Counted from the first letter of the stretch, positions 1 through 8,748 are shown. The stretch: 64,000 nucleotides of DNA from Hoyosella sp. YIM 151337 (GCF_026041215.1 NZ_JAPEIQ010000021.1:62001-126000); one strand, 5' to 3'. The notes: generated by a model not told the origin, from the sequence alone. Made by a program: numbers and translations.

Positions 1-1
1 C

Positions 2-970
2 TTCCGGGCGGTCCTGTTTGACACGGGAGATCCGGGAGTATGGGTATTGCTGATTGTGGGCCATCACATCGCCATCGACGGCGCGTCGCTTGCGCCGCTG
101 GCCCGCGACCTCATCACTGCCTACGTGGCACGCCGAGCGGGGAAGGAGCCCGCTTTCCCAACGCTGCCACGACAATTCATCGACTACGCGCTGTGGCACC
201 GCCGCATGCTGGGTTCACCCGCTGATCCGAGCAGCCTCGCTGCTCGCCAACTCGCCTTCTGGACGCGCACCCTCGACGGATACACACCACGACCGTTGCT
301 CCCCGAAACTGCCACCGGGGCATCCACACGCGCCGAAATCGTCGAATTCGCCATCGGTGCAGCCGTGTGTGACAACATCTCAGCACTTGCACGCGCAACG
401 GGTACCTCGCCGTTCATGGTGCTGCACGCGACGCTCGCCCTTCTGCTCGCCCGGGTCAGCGGCCAGCACGACATTGTCATCGCCACTCCTGTGCACGGGC
501 GTGGCGGCCCCGAGTTCGACGACCTAGCAGGGATGTTCGTCAACACGGTCGCGCTCCGCAGCCGTATAGCCCCCTCGGGCACATTCCGTGATGTCCTGAG
601 TGACACACGAGCGGCCGCGCTAGCCGCGTTCGACAACGCGGACGTCCCGTTTGACACCGTGGTGAAGGAATGCAGACTGTCCCAAACTCGGTTCGCTGAC
701 GTCATGCTGACTCTGAACAACACCGGACCAGTGGACATATCGCTGCCGGGGCTCACCGTGACTGCGCAGCCTGCGGCAGTCGCGGCGGTGAAGAATGGTG
801 TGACGATCGAGGTGACTGAAGAGCATTCGGCCACGGGTGACGTCCGCGCTCTCGCGGTGCGCGTAATTTACGACGCTTCCCGATTCCACGCGGCTGCGAT
901 GGCGCGCTTCGCGCAACGTTACCAGCGGATGCTGCGAACGGTGGCCGCAGAGGCTGGCTCAGCGGGATAG
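2..970 (+). CDS. NRPS condensation domain, C-terminal part (partial gene)
   Basis: The frame is open from the left edge, so this is the 3' end of a longer gene; 322 residues are visible. It is a non-ribosomal peptide synthetase condensation (or epimerisation-like) domain. The catalytic HHxxxDG motif reads HHIAIDG near residue 21. It is followed by the GMFVNTVALR motif typical of the C5 core and by a VPFDTVVKE stretch matching the C6 core. The domain would join aminoacyl or peptidyl groups held on carrier proteins. No adenylation, carrier or thioesterase domain follows before the stop, so the polypeptide ends in a condensation domain. The stop overlaps the convergent channel gene by 12 bp. The family is secure; the product and subtype cannot be judged from this part. 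Confidence 0.85.
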   Translation, partial: FRAVLFDTGDPGVWVLLIVGHHIAIDGASLAPLARDLITAYVARRAGKEPAFPTLPRQFIDYALWHRRMLGSPADPSSLAARQLAFWTRTLDGYTPRPLLPETATGASTRAEIVEFAIGAAVCDNISALARATGTSPFMVLHATLALLLARVSGQHDIVIATPVHGRGGPEFDDLAGMFVNTVALRSRIAPSGTFRDVLSDTRAAALAAFDNADVPFDTVVKECRLSQTRFADVMLTLNNTGPVDISLPGLTVTAQPAAVAAVKNGVTIEVTEEHSATGDVRALAVRVIYDASRFHAAAMARFAQRYQRMLRTVAAEAGSAG

Positions 971-1813
971 CCGACTCTCGATTGCTTCCATCCGGGCATT
1001 CATGCTGCGCAACAGGTCGAGCATTTCCTCGCGCTCCTCGTGCGCGATCTTGTCTGCTTTCGCACGTTCGGTGCGCTGTTCCATTTCGTGCACCTCTTGT
1101 GTCGCACTGACGATGATGGCGATGAAGAGGTTCAGCACCATGAAACTCGAAATCAGAATGAAGGGCACGAAATAGACCCACGCGTACGGGAACTCTGTCA
1201 TCACCGGTCGCGCGATACCCATGGACCAGCTTTCCAGGGTCATCACTTGGAAAAGGCTGTAGATGCTGCGCCCAAGCGTGCCGAACCACTCGGGGAATCG
1301 CTCACCGAACAGCTCCGTGCCCATCACGCCGAAGATGTAGAACATCATGAGCAGCAACGCGGCGGACCAGCCGATTCCCGGCATCGCCTGCATCAGCGAT
1401 TCCACCAGCATGCGCAGTCGTTTTACCGTCGACAGCAAGCGCAGCACACGCAAAATGCGCAGTGTGCGGAGGATAGCGAGCGGCCCGGACGCGGGAATCA
1501 GCGATATCGCGATGATGAGAAAGTCGAAGATGTTCCAGCCGGATTTGAAGAATCGCGGACCGAACGCCACGAGCTTAATGAGTATCTCGATGACGAAAAC
1601 AGCAAGGATCGACTGGTTGAGTGCCATGAGAATAGACCCGGCCGCCTCGCGTGCCGAGTCCGAGGTTTCGATCCCCAAGATGACAGCATTGATAAGAATC
1701 AGGGCAGTAATAATTCGCCGGGCTGTCTGGGACTCGATGCCCTCACCGAGTCGGACGCGCCACCCGGGTCCACCAGGCTGCATCACTGTCCGGTTCTCCG
1801 TCTGTACTGCCAT
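959..1813 (-). CDS. Single-domain voltage-gated sodium channel (BacNav family)
   Basis: A 284-aa ion transport protein of the six-helix single-domain type that forms homotetramers in the membrane. The S4 voltage sensor is visible at about residues 113-136, with arginines every third position (R116, R119, R122, R125). The pore filter at 192-198 reads TLESWSM, the sodium-selective filter known from NaChBac/NavAb channels. The hydrophobic segment after the pore is S6. The last 45 residues are charged and heptad-like, consistent with the C-terminal four-helix coiled coil of BacNav proteins. An AAGGGG sequence lies 11 nt upstream of the ATG. Its 3' end overlaps the NRPS gene tail-to-tail. No neighbour suggests a specific role; sodium homeostasis or pH response is inference. 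Confidence 0.88.
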   Translation of the reverse strand: MAVQTENRTVMQPGGPGWRVRLGEGIESQTARRIITALILINAVILGIETSDSAREAAGSILMALNQSILAVFVIEILIKLVAFGPRFFKSGWNIFDFLIIAISLIPASGPLAILRTLRILRVLRLLSTVKRLRMLVESLMQAMPGIGWSAALLLMMFYIFGVMGTELFGERFPEWFGTLGRSIYSLFQVMTLESWSMGIARPVMTEFPYAWVYFVPFILISSFMVLNLFIAIIVSATQEVHEMEQRTERAKADKIAHEEREEMLDLLRSMNARMEAIESRLSR

Positions 1814-1909
1814 GTGTGTCGACCACCCCTTGTTTCCCTGCGCGCGGAGCTTAGCGGAAAATCCGGCGCCAGGGCATTTGGGCCGTGCACAGCCGCTAGC
1901 ATCGGGGGC

Positions 1910-3328
1910 GTGGACCGCACAGCGTTACGCGAGGAAGTCAGTACCCGATGGCGCGCTGCCGTGCCCAGTCTTGAAGAGTTCGTGCGGATCCCCGCGCTCT
2001 CTCCGGCTTTCGACGCGAACTGGGAGACGACCGGGCATCTCGACGCTGCAATCGCGCACCTCAAAGGGTGGATCACTGCCCGTAAGGTGACGGGCGCTGT
2101 GCTAACAATTGAGCGGTTACCTGGACGCACTCCACTCCTCGTTGTCGACATACCGGCGAGCGCGAACGCTTCGTCAGCAACGACCACGCTGTTGTACGGT
2201 CACCTCGACAAACAGCCCGCGCTCGAGGGCTGGGCGGAGGGCCTCAGCGCGTGGGAGCCAGTTCGGCGCGATGGCAGGCTGTTCGGGCGCGGCTCCGTCG
2301 ACGATGGCTACGCCGGGTTCGCCGCAATCACCGCTGTTGAATCCGTCATCACTGCTGGCGGTCAGCACGGCCGCTGCGTCGTACTGCTCGAAACGAGTGA
2401 GGAGTCTGGCAGTCCTGACTTGCCGGCTTACCTTGACCATCTTGCTGACCGTCTGGGCACCGTTGGGCTCGTCATCTGCCTCGACTCAGGCGCCGCCGAC
2501 TATCAGCGGTTGTGGCTCACCACGTCGTTGCGCGGCCTCGCGTCCGTGAACGTCACCGTGTCGCTGCTGCGGTCCGGTGTGCATTCCGGCATGGCCGGCG
2601 GTCCGGTCGCCAGCTCCTTCCGCGTGCTTCGGCAACTCCTCGATCGCCTGGAGGACGCTGATACCGGGGCGATCCGGCTCCGCGAACTCAACGCCGAAAT
2701 TCCACCAGAGCGCGTGAGCGAAACACGCGGCGCAGCCGAAACCATCCCCGGTGCCTGGCGCGCGATGCTCCCGCTGCAGGCCGGGGTTCGCCTGGACAGC
2801 GACGACGAACTCGAATTACACCTGCGCAACACATGGCGGCCGGCGCTCGAAGTGATTGGCGCGGCCGGACTGCCCGACCCGAGCGCAGCAGGCAACGTGC
2901 TGCGGCCATCAACGACGCTGCGCTTGAGTTTCCGGCTTCCGCCGACCGTGAACGCGCAGAAGGCACTCGCCGCCATCACTCGCGCGCTGACCACGGATGT
3001 GCCATGCGGCGCGCACGTTGAGGTCACAGACGCAGAAGCCGCGAACGGCTGGAACGCACCCACCCTCGCACCATGGCTCGAGCAGGCACTTGAGACCGTC
3101 AGCGATCAGGTTTTCGGCGCGCCCTGGCGCGCACTCGGGGTCGGGGGATCCATCCCATTTATGGGACTGCTGCATGAGGCGCATCCCGAAGCCCAGTTTG
3201 TCGTCACCGGTGCGCTAGGGCCAGACAGCAACGCACATGTCCCGAACGAATCACTGAACCTCGCGTATGCGGAAAAGGTGACAGAGGCGGTCGCGATAAT
3301 CCTCGACCGCGCCGCGCAAGCGAGCTAA
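1910..3328 (+). CDS. M20 family zinc peptidase / dipeptidase
   Basis: A cytoplasmic metallohydrolase of about 472 aa, the usual length for M20 dipeptidases and acyl-amino-acid hydrolases. The metal motifs are present in order: YGHLDKQP (H98, D100), GRGSVDDGYA, ETSEESGS with the catalytic glutamates, CLDSGA, and a C-terminal GPDSNAHVPNE supplying the last histidine. The start is taken as GTG 1910 (VDRTALREE). The frame stays open far upstream, but that stretch is antisense to the channel gene and has no homology-like character. The lid domain lies at about residues 210-330. The exact substrate is unknown. The stop codon sits in the left arm of a stem-loop. Confidence 0.85.
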   Translation: MDRTALREEVSTRWRAAVPSLEEFVRIPALSPAFDANWETTGHLDAAIAHLKGWITARKVTGAVLTIERLPGRTPLLVVDIPASANASSATTTLLYGHLDKQPALEGWAEGLSAWEPVRRDGRLFGRGSVDDGYAGFAAITAVESVITAGGQHGRCVVLLETSEESGSPDLPAYLDHLADRLGTVGLVICLDSGAADYQRLWLTTSLRGLASVNVTVSLLRSGVHSGMAGGPVASSFRVLRQLLDRLEDADTGAIRLRELNAEIPPERVSETRGAAETIPGAWRAMLPLQAGVRLDSDDELELHLRNTWRPALEVIGAAGLPDPSAAGNVLRPSTTLRLSFRLPPTVNAQKALAAITRALTTDVPCGAHVEVTDAEAANGWNAPTLAPWLEQALETVSDQVFGAPWRALGVGGSIPFMGLLHEAHPEAQFVVTGALGPDSNAHVPNESLNLAYAEKVTEAVAIILDRAAQAS

Positions 3329-3356
3329 TTATCCAACTGTGTGTGAATTAGCTCGC
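3320..3356 (+). terminator. Stem-loop after M20 peptidase
   Basis: Perfect 11-bp inverted repeat (GCGAGCTAATT and AATTAGCTCGC) with a 15-nt loop. The left arm contains the stop codon of the peptidase gene. There is no U-tract, as is common for actinobacterial terminators. Confidence 0.55.
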
Positions 3357-3454
3357 CATGTTTCGCTCGCGCAACACAAACGTCATCACAAATCGGCAGA
3401 ATCAGCACGAAATGAAACGCACGGCAATGATCTAAGCAAGGAGCACCGCGGGCG

Positions 3455-4792
3455 ATGACCACCTCGAAAACGCAGGCCAAGCGCGCCCCGGGCGCTTTCG
3501 ACAAGTTCTTCCATATCACCGAACAAGGCACGACGTTCCGCACTGAAGTGGTGGCGGGCACAACGACGTTCCTGGCGATGGCGTACATCCTGTTCGTCAA
3601 CCCGCAGATCCTCGGCTCAGCCGGGATGGACATACCGGCAGTATTCGTCGCGACAGCGGTAGCAGCCGCGATCGGTTCCCTGGTAATGGGCCTGTGGGCG
3701 CGCTACCCGATTGCGCAAGCGCCCGGCATGGGCCTGAACGCGTTCTTCGCGTTCACTGTCGTGATCGGCATGGGCATTCCATGGGAAACCGCACTAGCCG
3801 GCACACTCGTCTCCGGTGTCCTGTTCTTCATCCTCGCGGTGACGGGGGTGCGCGGCGCAATCATCCGAGCGATTCCGCTGAACCTGAAGTTCGCCACTGG
3901 AGCGGGCATCGGCTTGTTCATCGCCTTCATCGGGCTGCGGAACGCGGAGATCGTTGTTCCGGATGACGCCACCACTGTCGCGCTCGGCGACCTTTCACGA
4001 CCCGAAACCTTACTCGCGCTCTTCGGAGTGGTTGTCACAGCGATATTCCTCATCCGTGGCTTCAAAGGTGGCGTGTTCTACGGCATGATCCTCACCGCCG
4101 CAGCGGGCATGCTCACCGGCCTCATTTCGCCGCCGGATACGGTCGTTGCGCCAGTTCCGAGCCTGGCGCCGACGTTCGGCGCCGCGTTCGGGAACTTCGG
4201 CGATCTCTTCACCACGCAAATGCTGATCGTGGTCTTCACGATGCTGTTCGTCGACTTCTTCGACACGTCGGGCACGCTCATCGCGGTAGCGAATCAGGCC
4301 GGTTTCCTGAAGAACGGTGAACTCCCGCGAGCGAACAGGGCGCTCGTCGCTGACTCAGTCGCCACCATGGGCGGGGCGGTGCTCGGTACGTCCACCACCA
4401 CGTCGTACATCGAATCGTCAGCGGGCGTGAGCGCTGGAGGCCGCACCGGCCTGACGTCTGTCGTCACGTCCGCGTACTTCTTGCTTGCGCTATTCTTCTC
4501 CCCACTTCTTGCGGTGGTCACACCGGAAGTCACCGCCCCCGCGCTGATCATCGTGGGTGTCTTCATGGCGAAAGCACTCGGCGATATCGAATGGAACAAA
4601 CTCGAGTTCGCGATACCCGCGTTCGCGACCGTCGTGGCAATGCCGCTGACGTATTCAATCGCCAACGGCATCGCATTCGGGTTGCTTCTGTACCCGCTGC
4701 TCATGGTGGCCAAAGGCAGATGGCGCGACGTGCACCCGATCACCTACGCGCTATTTGTGGTCGTAGTCGCGCACTTCATTTGGCTGGTGTGA
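3455..4792 (+). CDS. NCS2 family purine permease (AzgA/PbuG-like)
   Basis: A 445-aa multispanning membrane protein, predominantly hydrophobic after a polar N-terminus of about 25 residues. The N-terminal block with TEVVAGTTTFLAMAYILFVNP, followed by APGMGLNAFFAF, is characteristic of the AzgA branch of nucleobase-cation symporters, which import hypoxanthine, guanine or adenine with protons. DFFDTSGTL and TSTTTSYIESSAGVSAGGRTGLT are further AzgA signatures near residues 270 and 310. An AAGGAG ribosome site lies about 13 nt before the ATG. It stands alone between the peptidase and a small reverse gene. Which purine it moves cannot be told. Confidence 0.9.
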   Translation: MTTSKTQAKRAPGAFDKFFHITEQGTTFRTEVVAGTTTFLAMAYILFVNPQILGSAGMDIPAVFVATAVAAAIGSLVMGLWARYPIAQAPGMGLNAFFAFTVVIGMGIPWETALAGTLVSGVLFFILAVTGVRGAIIRAIPLNLKFATGAGIGLFIAFIGLRNAEIVVPDDATTVALGDLSRPETLLALFGVVVTAIFLIRGFKGGVFYGMILTAAAGMLTGLISPPDTVVAPVPSLAPTFGAAFGNFGDLFTTQMLIVVFTMLFVDFFDTSGTLIAVANQAGFLKNGELPRANRALVADSVATMGGAVLGTSTTTSYIESSAGVSAGGRTGLTSVVTSAYFLLALFFSPLLAVVTPEVTAPALIIVGVFMAKALGDIEWNKLEFAIPAFATVVAMPLTYSIANGIAFGLLLYPLLMVAKGRWRDVHPITYALFVVVVAHFIWLV

Positions 4793-4808
4793 ACGCGGAC
4801 GCGGTGGG

Positions 4809-5000
4809 CTAGTCCCCTTTGGGATGCTCAATCTGGCAATCTGTCCCTGGGTAGACGATGGACTCATGGCCATCATCGAACCGCACCCGGTACGGAGGTT
4901 CTCCGTCGGGCCCCTGTACTTCAAGGATTTCAGCCTCATGTTCGGGTTGTCCCACGTGGCCGCTCTTGAAGTGGATACGGTCACCAGCTACAGCATGCAT
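4809..5000 (-). CDS. DUF1918 domain small protein
   Basis: A 63-aa soluble protein that begins MHAVAGDRIHF and contains EAEILEVQGPDG and YRVRFDDGHE. This is the conserved DUF1918 pattern found throughout Actinobacteria, an SH3-like beta-barrel of unknown function. The ATG at 5000 is favoured because GGGGAGGT sits 4-11 nt upstream on the reverse strand. A longer reading to about 5228 would run into the next gene's promoter and lacks a ribosome site. It faces the permease gene tail-to-tail and is divergent from the transglycosylase. Confidence 0.85.
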   Translation of the reverse strand: MHAVAGDRIHFKSGHVGQPEHEAEILEVQGPDGEPPYRVRFDDGHESIVYPGTDCQIEHPKGD

Positions 5001-5065
5001 AGGTACCTCCCCTAGTGAGTGACTAGCGTCACTTACCATTCTGTTCGCGGCAGGACAGGTTAGCA

Positions 5066-5698
5066 ATGCGTTTCGCCACAGTTGCTGGCGCGGCGAGCGT
5101 TTCGCAGGCACACTCGCGGGGGATGAGACGCGCCCTGGCCACCATGACAGTTCTCGCGGGAGCCGCAGCCCTCGCGGTGAGCTGCGGCGGCTTCGCGCAG
5201 TCCCCTGACTACTACCCCCGGACTGCATCGTCCGGCTTCAATGAAGAGTTCCAGCTGTGGATCGCACAGTCCGCAGATCAGTGCGACGCCATCACTCCAG
5301 CAATTCTCGCCGCCCAAATCGAAGCAGAAAGCAGTTTTCGCACGGACGCGCTGAGTCCGCGCGGCGCGATGGGTCCGGCCCAGTTCATACCCGAAACGTG
5401 GGAAATCTGGGGCGTCGACGCAGATGGTGACGGCGTCGCTGACCCCTACAGCATTCCTGACGCCGTGATGTCGCAGGGTGCCTTCATGTGTGACAACCAC
5501 CGGCGTGCCGTCGAAGGCATCGACGCTGGAGTGCTTCAGGGCGATCCGCTCGACCTCGCGCTCGCTGCGTACAACGCAGGCTTCGGAGCGGTTCAGCGGG
5601 CCGGAGGAATGCCCGCCGGCGGCGAGTACACCAGCGAGACGCGGCCATATGTTGACCGCATCCGGGACCGGGAAGCGGTCTATCTCAGTCTTGGATGA
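5066..5698 (+). CDS. Lytic murein transglycosylase (SLT domain), exported
   Basis: A 210-aa secreted peptidoglycan hydrolase. A hydrophobic signal segment (TMTVLAGAAALAVSC) ends in a cysteine, so it may be a lipoprotein, although the lipobox is weak. The SLT domain follows. The catalytic glutamate is in IEAESSFRTDALSPRGAMGPAQF, where ESSF and GAMGPAQF are the diagnostic motifs, and LALAAYNAGFGAV is the second signature near the C-terminus. The enzyme cleaves MurNAc-GlcNAc bonds, forming 1,6-anhydro ends. The start is uncertain: ATG 5066 gives the longest signal peptide, while ATG 5123 (MRRALATM) would place the hydrophobic core nearer the N-terminus. Neither has a strong ribosome site. Confidence 0.88.
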   Translation: MRFATVAGAASVSQAHSRGMRRALATMTVLAGAAALAVSCGGFAQSPDYYPRTASSGFNEEFQLWIAQSADQCDAITPAILAAQIEAESSFRTDALSPRGAMGPAQFIPETWEIWGVDADGDGVADPYSIPDAVMSQGAFMCDNHRRAVEGIDAGVLQGDPLDLALAAYNAGFGAVQRAGGMPAGGEYTSETRPYVDRIRDREAVYLSLG

Positions 5699-5863
5699 GG
5701 ACCAGCCCGCCGATTCGCCTCACGGCGAGTGGCGCAACGCGGCTCCAGCCGAACGGTATTCCGCGAAGGCAATTTTGTTTGAGCCCGGGGGATACAGCGG
5801 GCTGATCCGGTAGTTGCAACAACGCCTCCGGCGAACCTATTCCGCTGGCACGAAAATCGGCTC

Positions 5864-6376
5864 TCACCACGCGGCGCCTGCACGGTCATGCTCTGTGACG
5901 TGCAGTCTGCCCCCATACAACCGGTAGCGCGTCATCTGCGTGAGCGACGGCTCGTAGACGTGCACACTCACCGCCGGGACGTCATCGACGTTTCCCACAT
6001 CATGGATATGGGACTTTCCGAAAGGGCGAACGGCTCCGGCGCAATAGTGAGCTACCCGCAACCGCGGCGAGTCAAGCGAACCGTGTGCGACAGTCTCTTG
6101 CAGTGATCCCGCCGCGATCGCGAACGCGCCCGCGCTCCCACCGTGGTCATGAATCCCAGTACGCTGCCCGGGCAGCCATGTGAGCAGCCACACCTCGCAG
6201 TTACCATCCACCGGCAAGCGGCCGTACCACCGGCGCTCCGCATCGAACCGCACGTAAGGCTCCCACAAGTCCCGATTATTCGCTATGCGCCGGGCAAGTG
6301 TCGTCGCTGTTGTGTCACGCCGAGCGGTCAGCGTGTTTGACGCAAGACTCATTGGCGTATTGCACACCCGGCACAC
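5864..6376 (-). CDS. Cysteine dioxygenase-like cupin protein
   Basis: A 170-aa protein of the cysteine dioxygenase type I family, iron(II) thiol dioxygenases that oxidise L-cysteine to the sulfinate. The two cupin motifs are visible. GIHDHGGSAGAF supplies the first two iron-binding histidines (about residues 76-78), and KSHIHDVGN supplies the third. W69 and the aromatic C-terminus also fit the fold. The listed start is a GTG. An internal ATG at 6352 (MSLASNTL) is equally plausible because neither has a good ribosome site. Mercaptopropionate dioxygenase is an alternative activity for this bacterial family. Confidence 0.8.
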   Translation of the reverse strand: MCRVCNTPMSLASNTLTARRDTTATTLARRIANNRDLWEPYVRFDAERRWYGRLPVDGNCEVWLLTWLPGQRTGIHDHGGSAGAFAIAAGSLQETVAHGSLDSPRLRVAHYCAGAVRPFGKSHIHDVGNVDDVPAVSVHVYEPSLTQMTRYRLYGGRLHVTEHDRAGAAW

Positions 6377-6408
6377 TCACCGGCGCGACGGTTAGGATCG
6401 CCGTGACG

Positions 6409-7308
6409 CTAATTCTCCTGTCTCAGCGCATGACCGAAAAGCCGGTCGGCGTTGATCTGCCAGGCTGCTGCATCCAGCGGTGCGGGCAGCGTGGCTGCAG
6501 CCGCATACGGAGCGTCAGAGCCCGCCAGTATCCGATCTGCGCCAATCGCCTCAGTTATTGCCGCAACCGCCCGCGGCCCATACGAGGATGTTTCGACATG
6601 CAGCTGCGCTGATGACGGGGCCGGTCCGCCGCGCGCGGATGCTCGTTCGCTGTGGAGCGGTGCGAGACCCGCCAGCATTGCGAACACAACGGGCAGGTCC
6701 GGGAAATCTCGCGCCGCGCACGCAAGCCAGAGGTGATACGCGGCATGCATCTGCCCGACGTAATCCACCACGGGCGCCCACCATCCCGGTTGCCCGGAAC
6801 CTCCCGCTGCCGGCCCGGGGTGAATGAAAAGTGGTTTGCCGCTCCAGGCGACCTCGTCGAGCAGGGCGCGCAGCCGCTCGTACTGACCAGGTGAACCGAA
6901 GCTGGTAGCCGGAAGCTGCAGCCCCACCCATGGGCCAGCGAGCAGCTCCCGGACATGGCCGGGGTCAGGTTCGCTGACGCACGTTGCGGCCCAGCCAAAG
7001 AAATGGCTAGGTAGCGTGGCGATTCCGGCATGGTAGGCGTCCAGCAGGGGCCTGCTCTCCGCCACAGGCAGATCTTCAATACCAAGCGGGCTTGACAGCG
7101 CAACGAACGCGCGATCGCACCCTGCCCGCTCGTTCGCGACACGCCGCGATTCAGCATCGTGGGCTGCGGGTGCCACTCGGTAAACCGGCTCCCCGCTCAG
7201 GTGCAAGTCCCAGCCGTTCAACCGCGGTGGCCGTGACCGGCACCGCAGCGCATCGACGAAGATGGGGTCCCATAGATGCTGGTGCACGTCGACCCGCGGC
7301 AGTGTCAT
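6409..7308 (-). CDS. Amidohydrolase-related (ACMSD-like) metal hydrolase
   Basis: A 299-aa TIM-barrel amidohydrolase of the amidohydrolase-2 type. The N-terminal DVHQHLWDP supplies the first metal ligands, FIHPGP (about residue 166) the next histidine, and AGSDAPY (about 265) the final aspartate. Members hydrolyse or decarboxylate aromatic or lactone substrates; the substrate here is unknown. Its start codon overlaps the stop of the upstream oxidoreductase (ATGA), so the two are translationally coupled. The pair lies downstream of a 16-bp dyad (8321-8336) shared with the methanol and mycofactocin operons, which may link it to alcohol or aldehyde catabolism. Confidence 0.75.
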   Translation of the reverse strand: MTLPRVDVHQHLWDPIFVDALRCRSRPPRLNGWDLHLSGEPVYRVAPAAHDAESRRVANERAGCDRAFVALSSPLGIEDLPVAESRPLLDAYHAGIATLPSHFFGWAATCVSEPDPGHVRELLAGPWVGLQLPATSFGSPGQYERLRALLDEVAWSGKPLFIHPGPAAGGSGQPGWWAPVVDYVGQMHAAYHLWLACAARDFPDLPVVFAMLAGLAPLHSERASARGGPAPSSAQLHVETSSYGPRAVAAITEAIGADRILAGSDAPYAAAATLPAPLDAAAWQINADRLFGHALRQEN

Positions 7309-8270
7309 TTCAGCGCCAGAACCACCTTGCCGGTAGCTTTGCGTTCGTCGAGCAACCGCAGCGCATCCGCTGCCTGCTGCAGCGGGATAACGTCACCCAC
7401 CACGGGCGCCAGCGCACCCGAAACGAAGTGAGGTTCAAGCTCGCGCCACTGAACTTGGAGGTATCCGGGGCTGCTCATCCAGAACGCTCCCCAGCCGACG
7501 CCGACAAGGTCGATGTTGTTGAGGAGCAGCCTGTTCACGCGGACAGTGGGGATCTCCCCCGCGGTGAACCCTATGACCAGATGCCGCCCTTCCGGCCGGA
7601 GGCAGCGCAGCGAGTCGGTCATGCGGTCACCGCCCACGGGGTCCACCACGATATCCACGCCGTGCGGAACGAGGCTCTTCACCGCATCCTTGAAACCCTG
7701 GGCACGCACGACGTGGTCAGCTCCAGCGTCACGCGCCACCGTCTCTTTCGAGTCTGACGACACGACCGCCACCACGGTTGCACCGAACGCTTTCGCCACC
7801 TGAATCGCGGCGGTGCCTATGCCGCCTGCGGCACCATGTACAAGCACCGTCTCTCCCGACTGCAAGCGCCCACGGCGCAGCAGCGCGAAGTGCACCGTGA
7901 GGTAGTTCATCGGGATACCCGCCGCAACCTCGAACGAGATGGTGTCCGGCAACGGGAACACGACTGCGGGGTCGGCGGCCACGCGCTCCGCGAATCCCCC
8001 GAGTCCTGGGAAAGCGGCAACCCGGTCGCCGGCCTTGACGTGTGCCGCTTCTGGCGCCGCCACCACGACGCCCGCTATCTCGGAGCCCGGCGTGAACGGC
8101 AGCGGCGGTTTGAGCTGATAGAGGCCGCGTGTTTGGAGGACGTCCGGAAATGTCACGCCGGCCGCGTGCACCTCGATCAGGATCTGATTCTCGGCGGCTT
8201 TAGCGTCAGCCACGTCCACGATATCGATCGCGTCTGGGCCGTCGAGGGTTGTTACGTGAACAGCTCGCAT
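7305..8270 (-). CDS. NADPH:quinone oxidoreductase-type MDR dehydrogenase
   Basis: A medium-chain dehydrogenase/reductase of about 321 aa in the zinc-free quinone oxidoreductase branch. VLVHGAAGGIGTAAIQ (about residues 139-154) is the Rossmann nucleotide-binding loop. PGSEIAGVV and the FPLPDTISFEVAAGIPMNYLT block are typical of acyl/quinone reductases in mycobacteria. No zinc-binding cysteine cluster is present. The likely start is ATG 8270 (MRAVHVTT); ATG 8279 in the same frame is possible, and neither has a clear ribosome site. First gene of a two-gene operon with the amidohydrolase. NADPH-dependent reduction of quinones or enones is the family role; the true substrate is unknown. Confidence 0.85.
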   Translation of the reverse strand: MRAVHVTTLDGPDAIDIVDVADAKAAENQILIEVHAAGVTFPDVLQTRGLYQLKPPLPFTPGSEIAGVVVAAPEAAHVKAGDRVAAFPGLGGFAERVAADPAVVFPLPDTISFEVAAGIPMNYLTVHFALLRRGRLQSGETVLVHGAAGGIGTAAIQVAKAFGATVVAVVSSDSKETVARDAGADHVVRAQGFKDAVKSLVPHGVDIVVDPVGGDRMTDSLRCLRPEGRHLVIGFTAGEIPTVRVNRLLLNNIDLVGVGWGAFWMSSPGYLQVQWRELEPHFVSGALAPVVGDVIPLQQAADALRLLDERKATGKVVLALK

Positions 8271-8320
8271 GGTCCACATCTACCAGTAGCGCGAACCGCG
8301 CCATGTCCCGGCTCCGCAAC

Positions 8321-8336
8321 CTGCCCATTCGGATAG
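8321..8336. promoter_or_regulatory. 16-bp dyad operator, copy 1 (qor promoter)
   Basis: CTGCCCATTCGGATAG, fitting the quasi-palindrome CTRYCCGWWCGGRYAG apart from an A in place of the first G. It lies about 50 bp upstream of the quinone oxidoreductase gene and 100 bp upstream of the small gene at 8437. It matches three other sites at 8754, 23575 and 23631. Confidence 0.55.
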
Positions 8337-8436
8337 GCAGCAGGCCTGTACTAAGCGATGCCTCACTCCACCCTAAAGAAAGGCGTGACCAGCGCAGATT
8401 CAGCGTTCACTGGAGTTACGGAGTGAGGAGGATCAC

Positions 8437-8748
8437 ATGTACTCCCTTCAGATGAACAAGCTGGCAAGCCCTGACCGGGGCGGCATCGAACTCAGTCATC
8501 GCGAATATCGTCTGTTGCGCCTCGTTGCAGCGGGACGGGCGACCATGAGTTACAGCTGTGAGCCCGATCTGTACATCGATGGCCGGTGCGTCTGCGATCA
8601 GTTCGCAGCACATCGCCTCTCAAGCGCCGGACTTATCCAGGCTGCCCGAGCTGGGGCGCGCCACGAGATCGTTCCAGCACAACTCACTCCGAGCGGCTGG
8701 GCACATCTGCACGGGAACGTTGCGTACACGATGCCGCCCGCCGCGTGA
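8437..8748 (+). CDS. Small hypothetical protein upstream of mno
   Basis: A 103-aa soluble protein not assigned to a named family. It has a helical N-terminal half (LSHREYRLLRLVAAGRAT), two cysteines close together (DGRCVCDQF) and a C-terminal LTPSGWAHL element that resembles the wing of winged-helix proteins. The gene looks real: GGAGG lies 6-10 nt before the ATG, codon bias fits the neighbours, and the flanking intergenic DNA is regulatory. It sits between two copies of the shared dyad operator and is followed by the mno promoter. A small DNA-binding role is only a guess. Confidence 0.6.
   Translation: MYSLQMNKLASPDRGGIELSHREYRLLRLVAAGRATMSYSCEPDLYIDGRCVCDQFAAHRLSSAGLIQAARAGARHEIVPAQLTPSGWAHLHGNVAYTMPPAA

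Noticed and set aside
184-834. Reverse-strand open frame inside the NRPS domain
   Set aside because: It is the shadow of a well-conserved condensation domain; high GC gives long antisense frames throughout.
1040-1909. In-frame open extension upstream of the M20 peptidase
   Set aside because: It is antisense to the sodium-channel gene, Arg/His-rich and unlike any peptidase N-terminus; GTG 1910 gives the normal family length.
5782-5803. Terminator AGCCCG...CGGGCT between transglycosylase and cysteine dioxygenase
   Set aside because: Only 6 bp of stem and a 10-nt loop; too weak to call.
6162-6177. Further copy of the mno/mft dyad (CTGCCCGGGCAG)
   Set aside because: Lacks the central WW and GGATAG half-site and lies inside the cysteine dioxygenase coding region.
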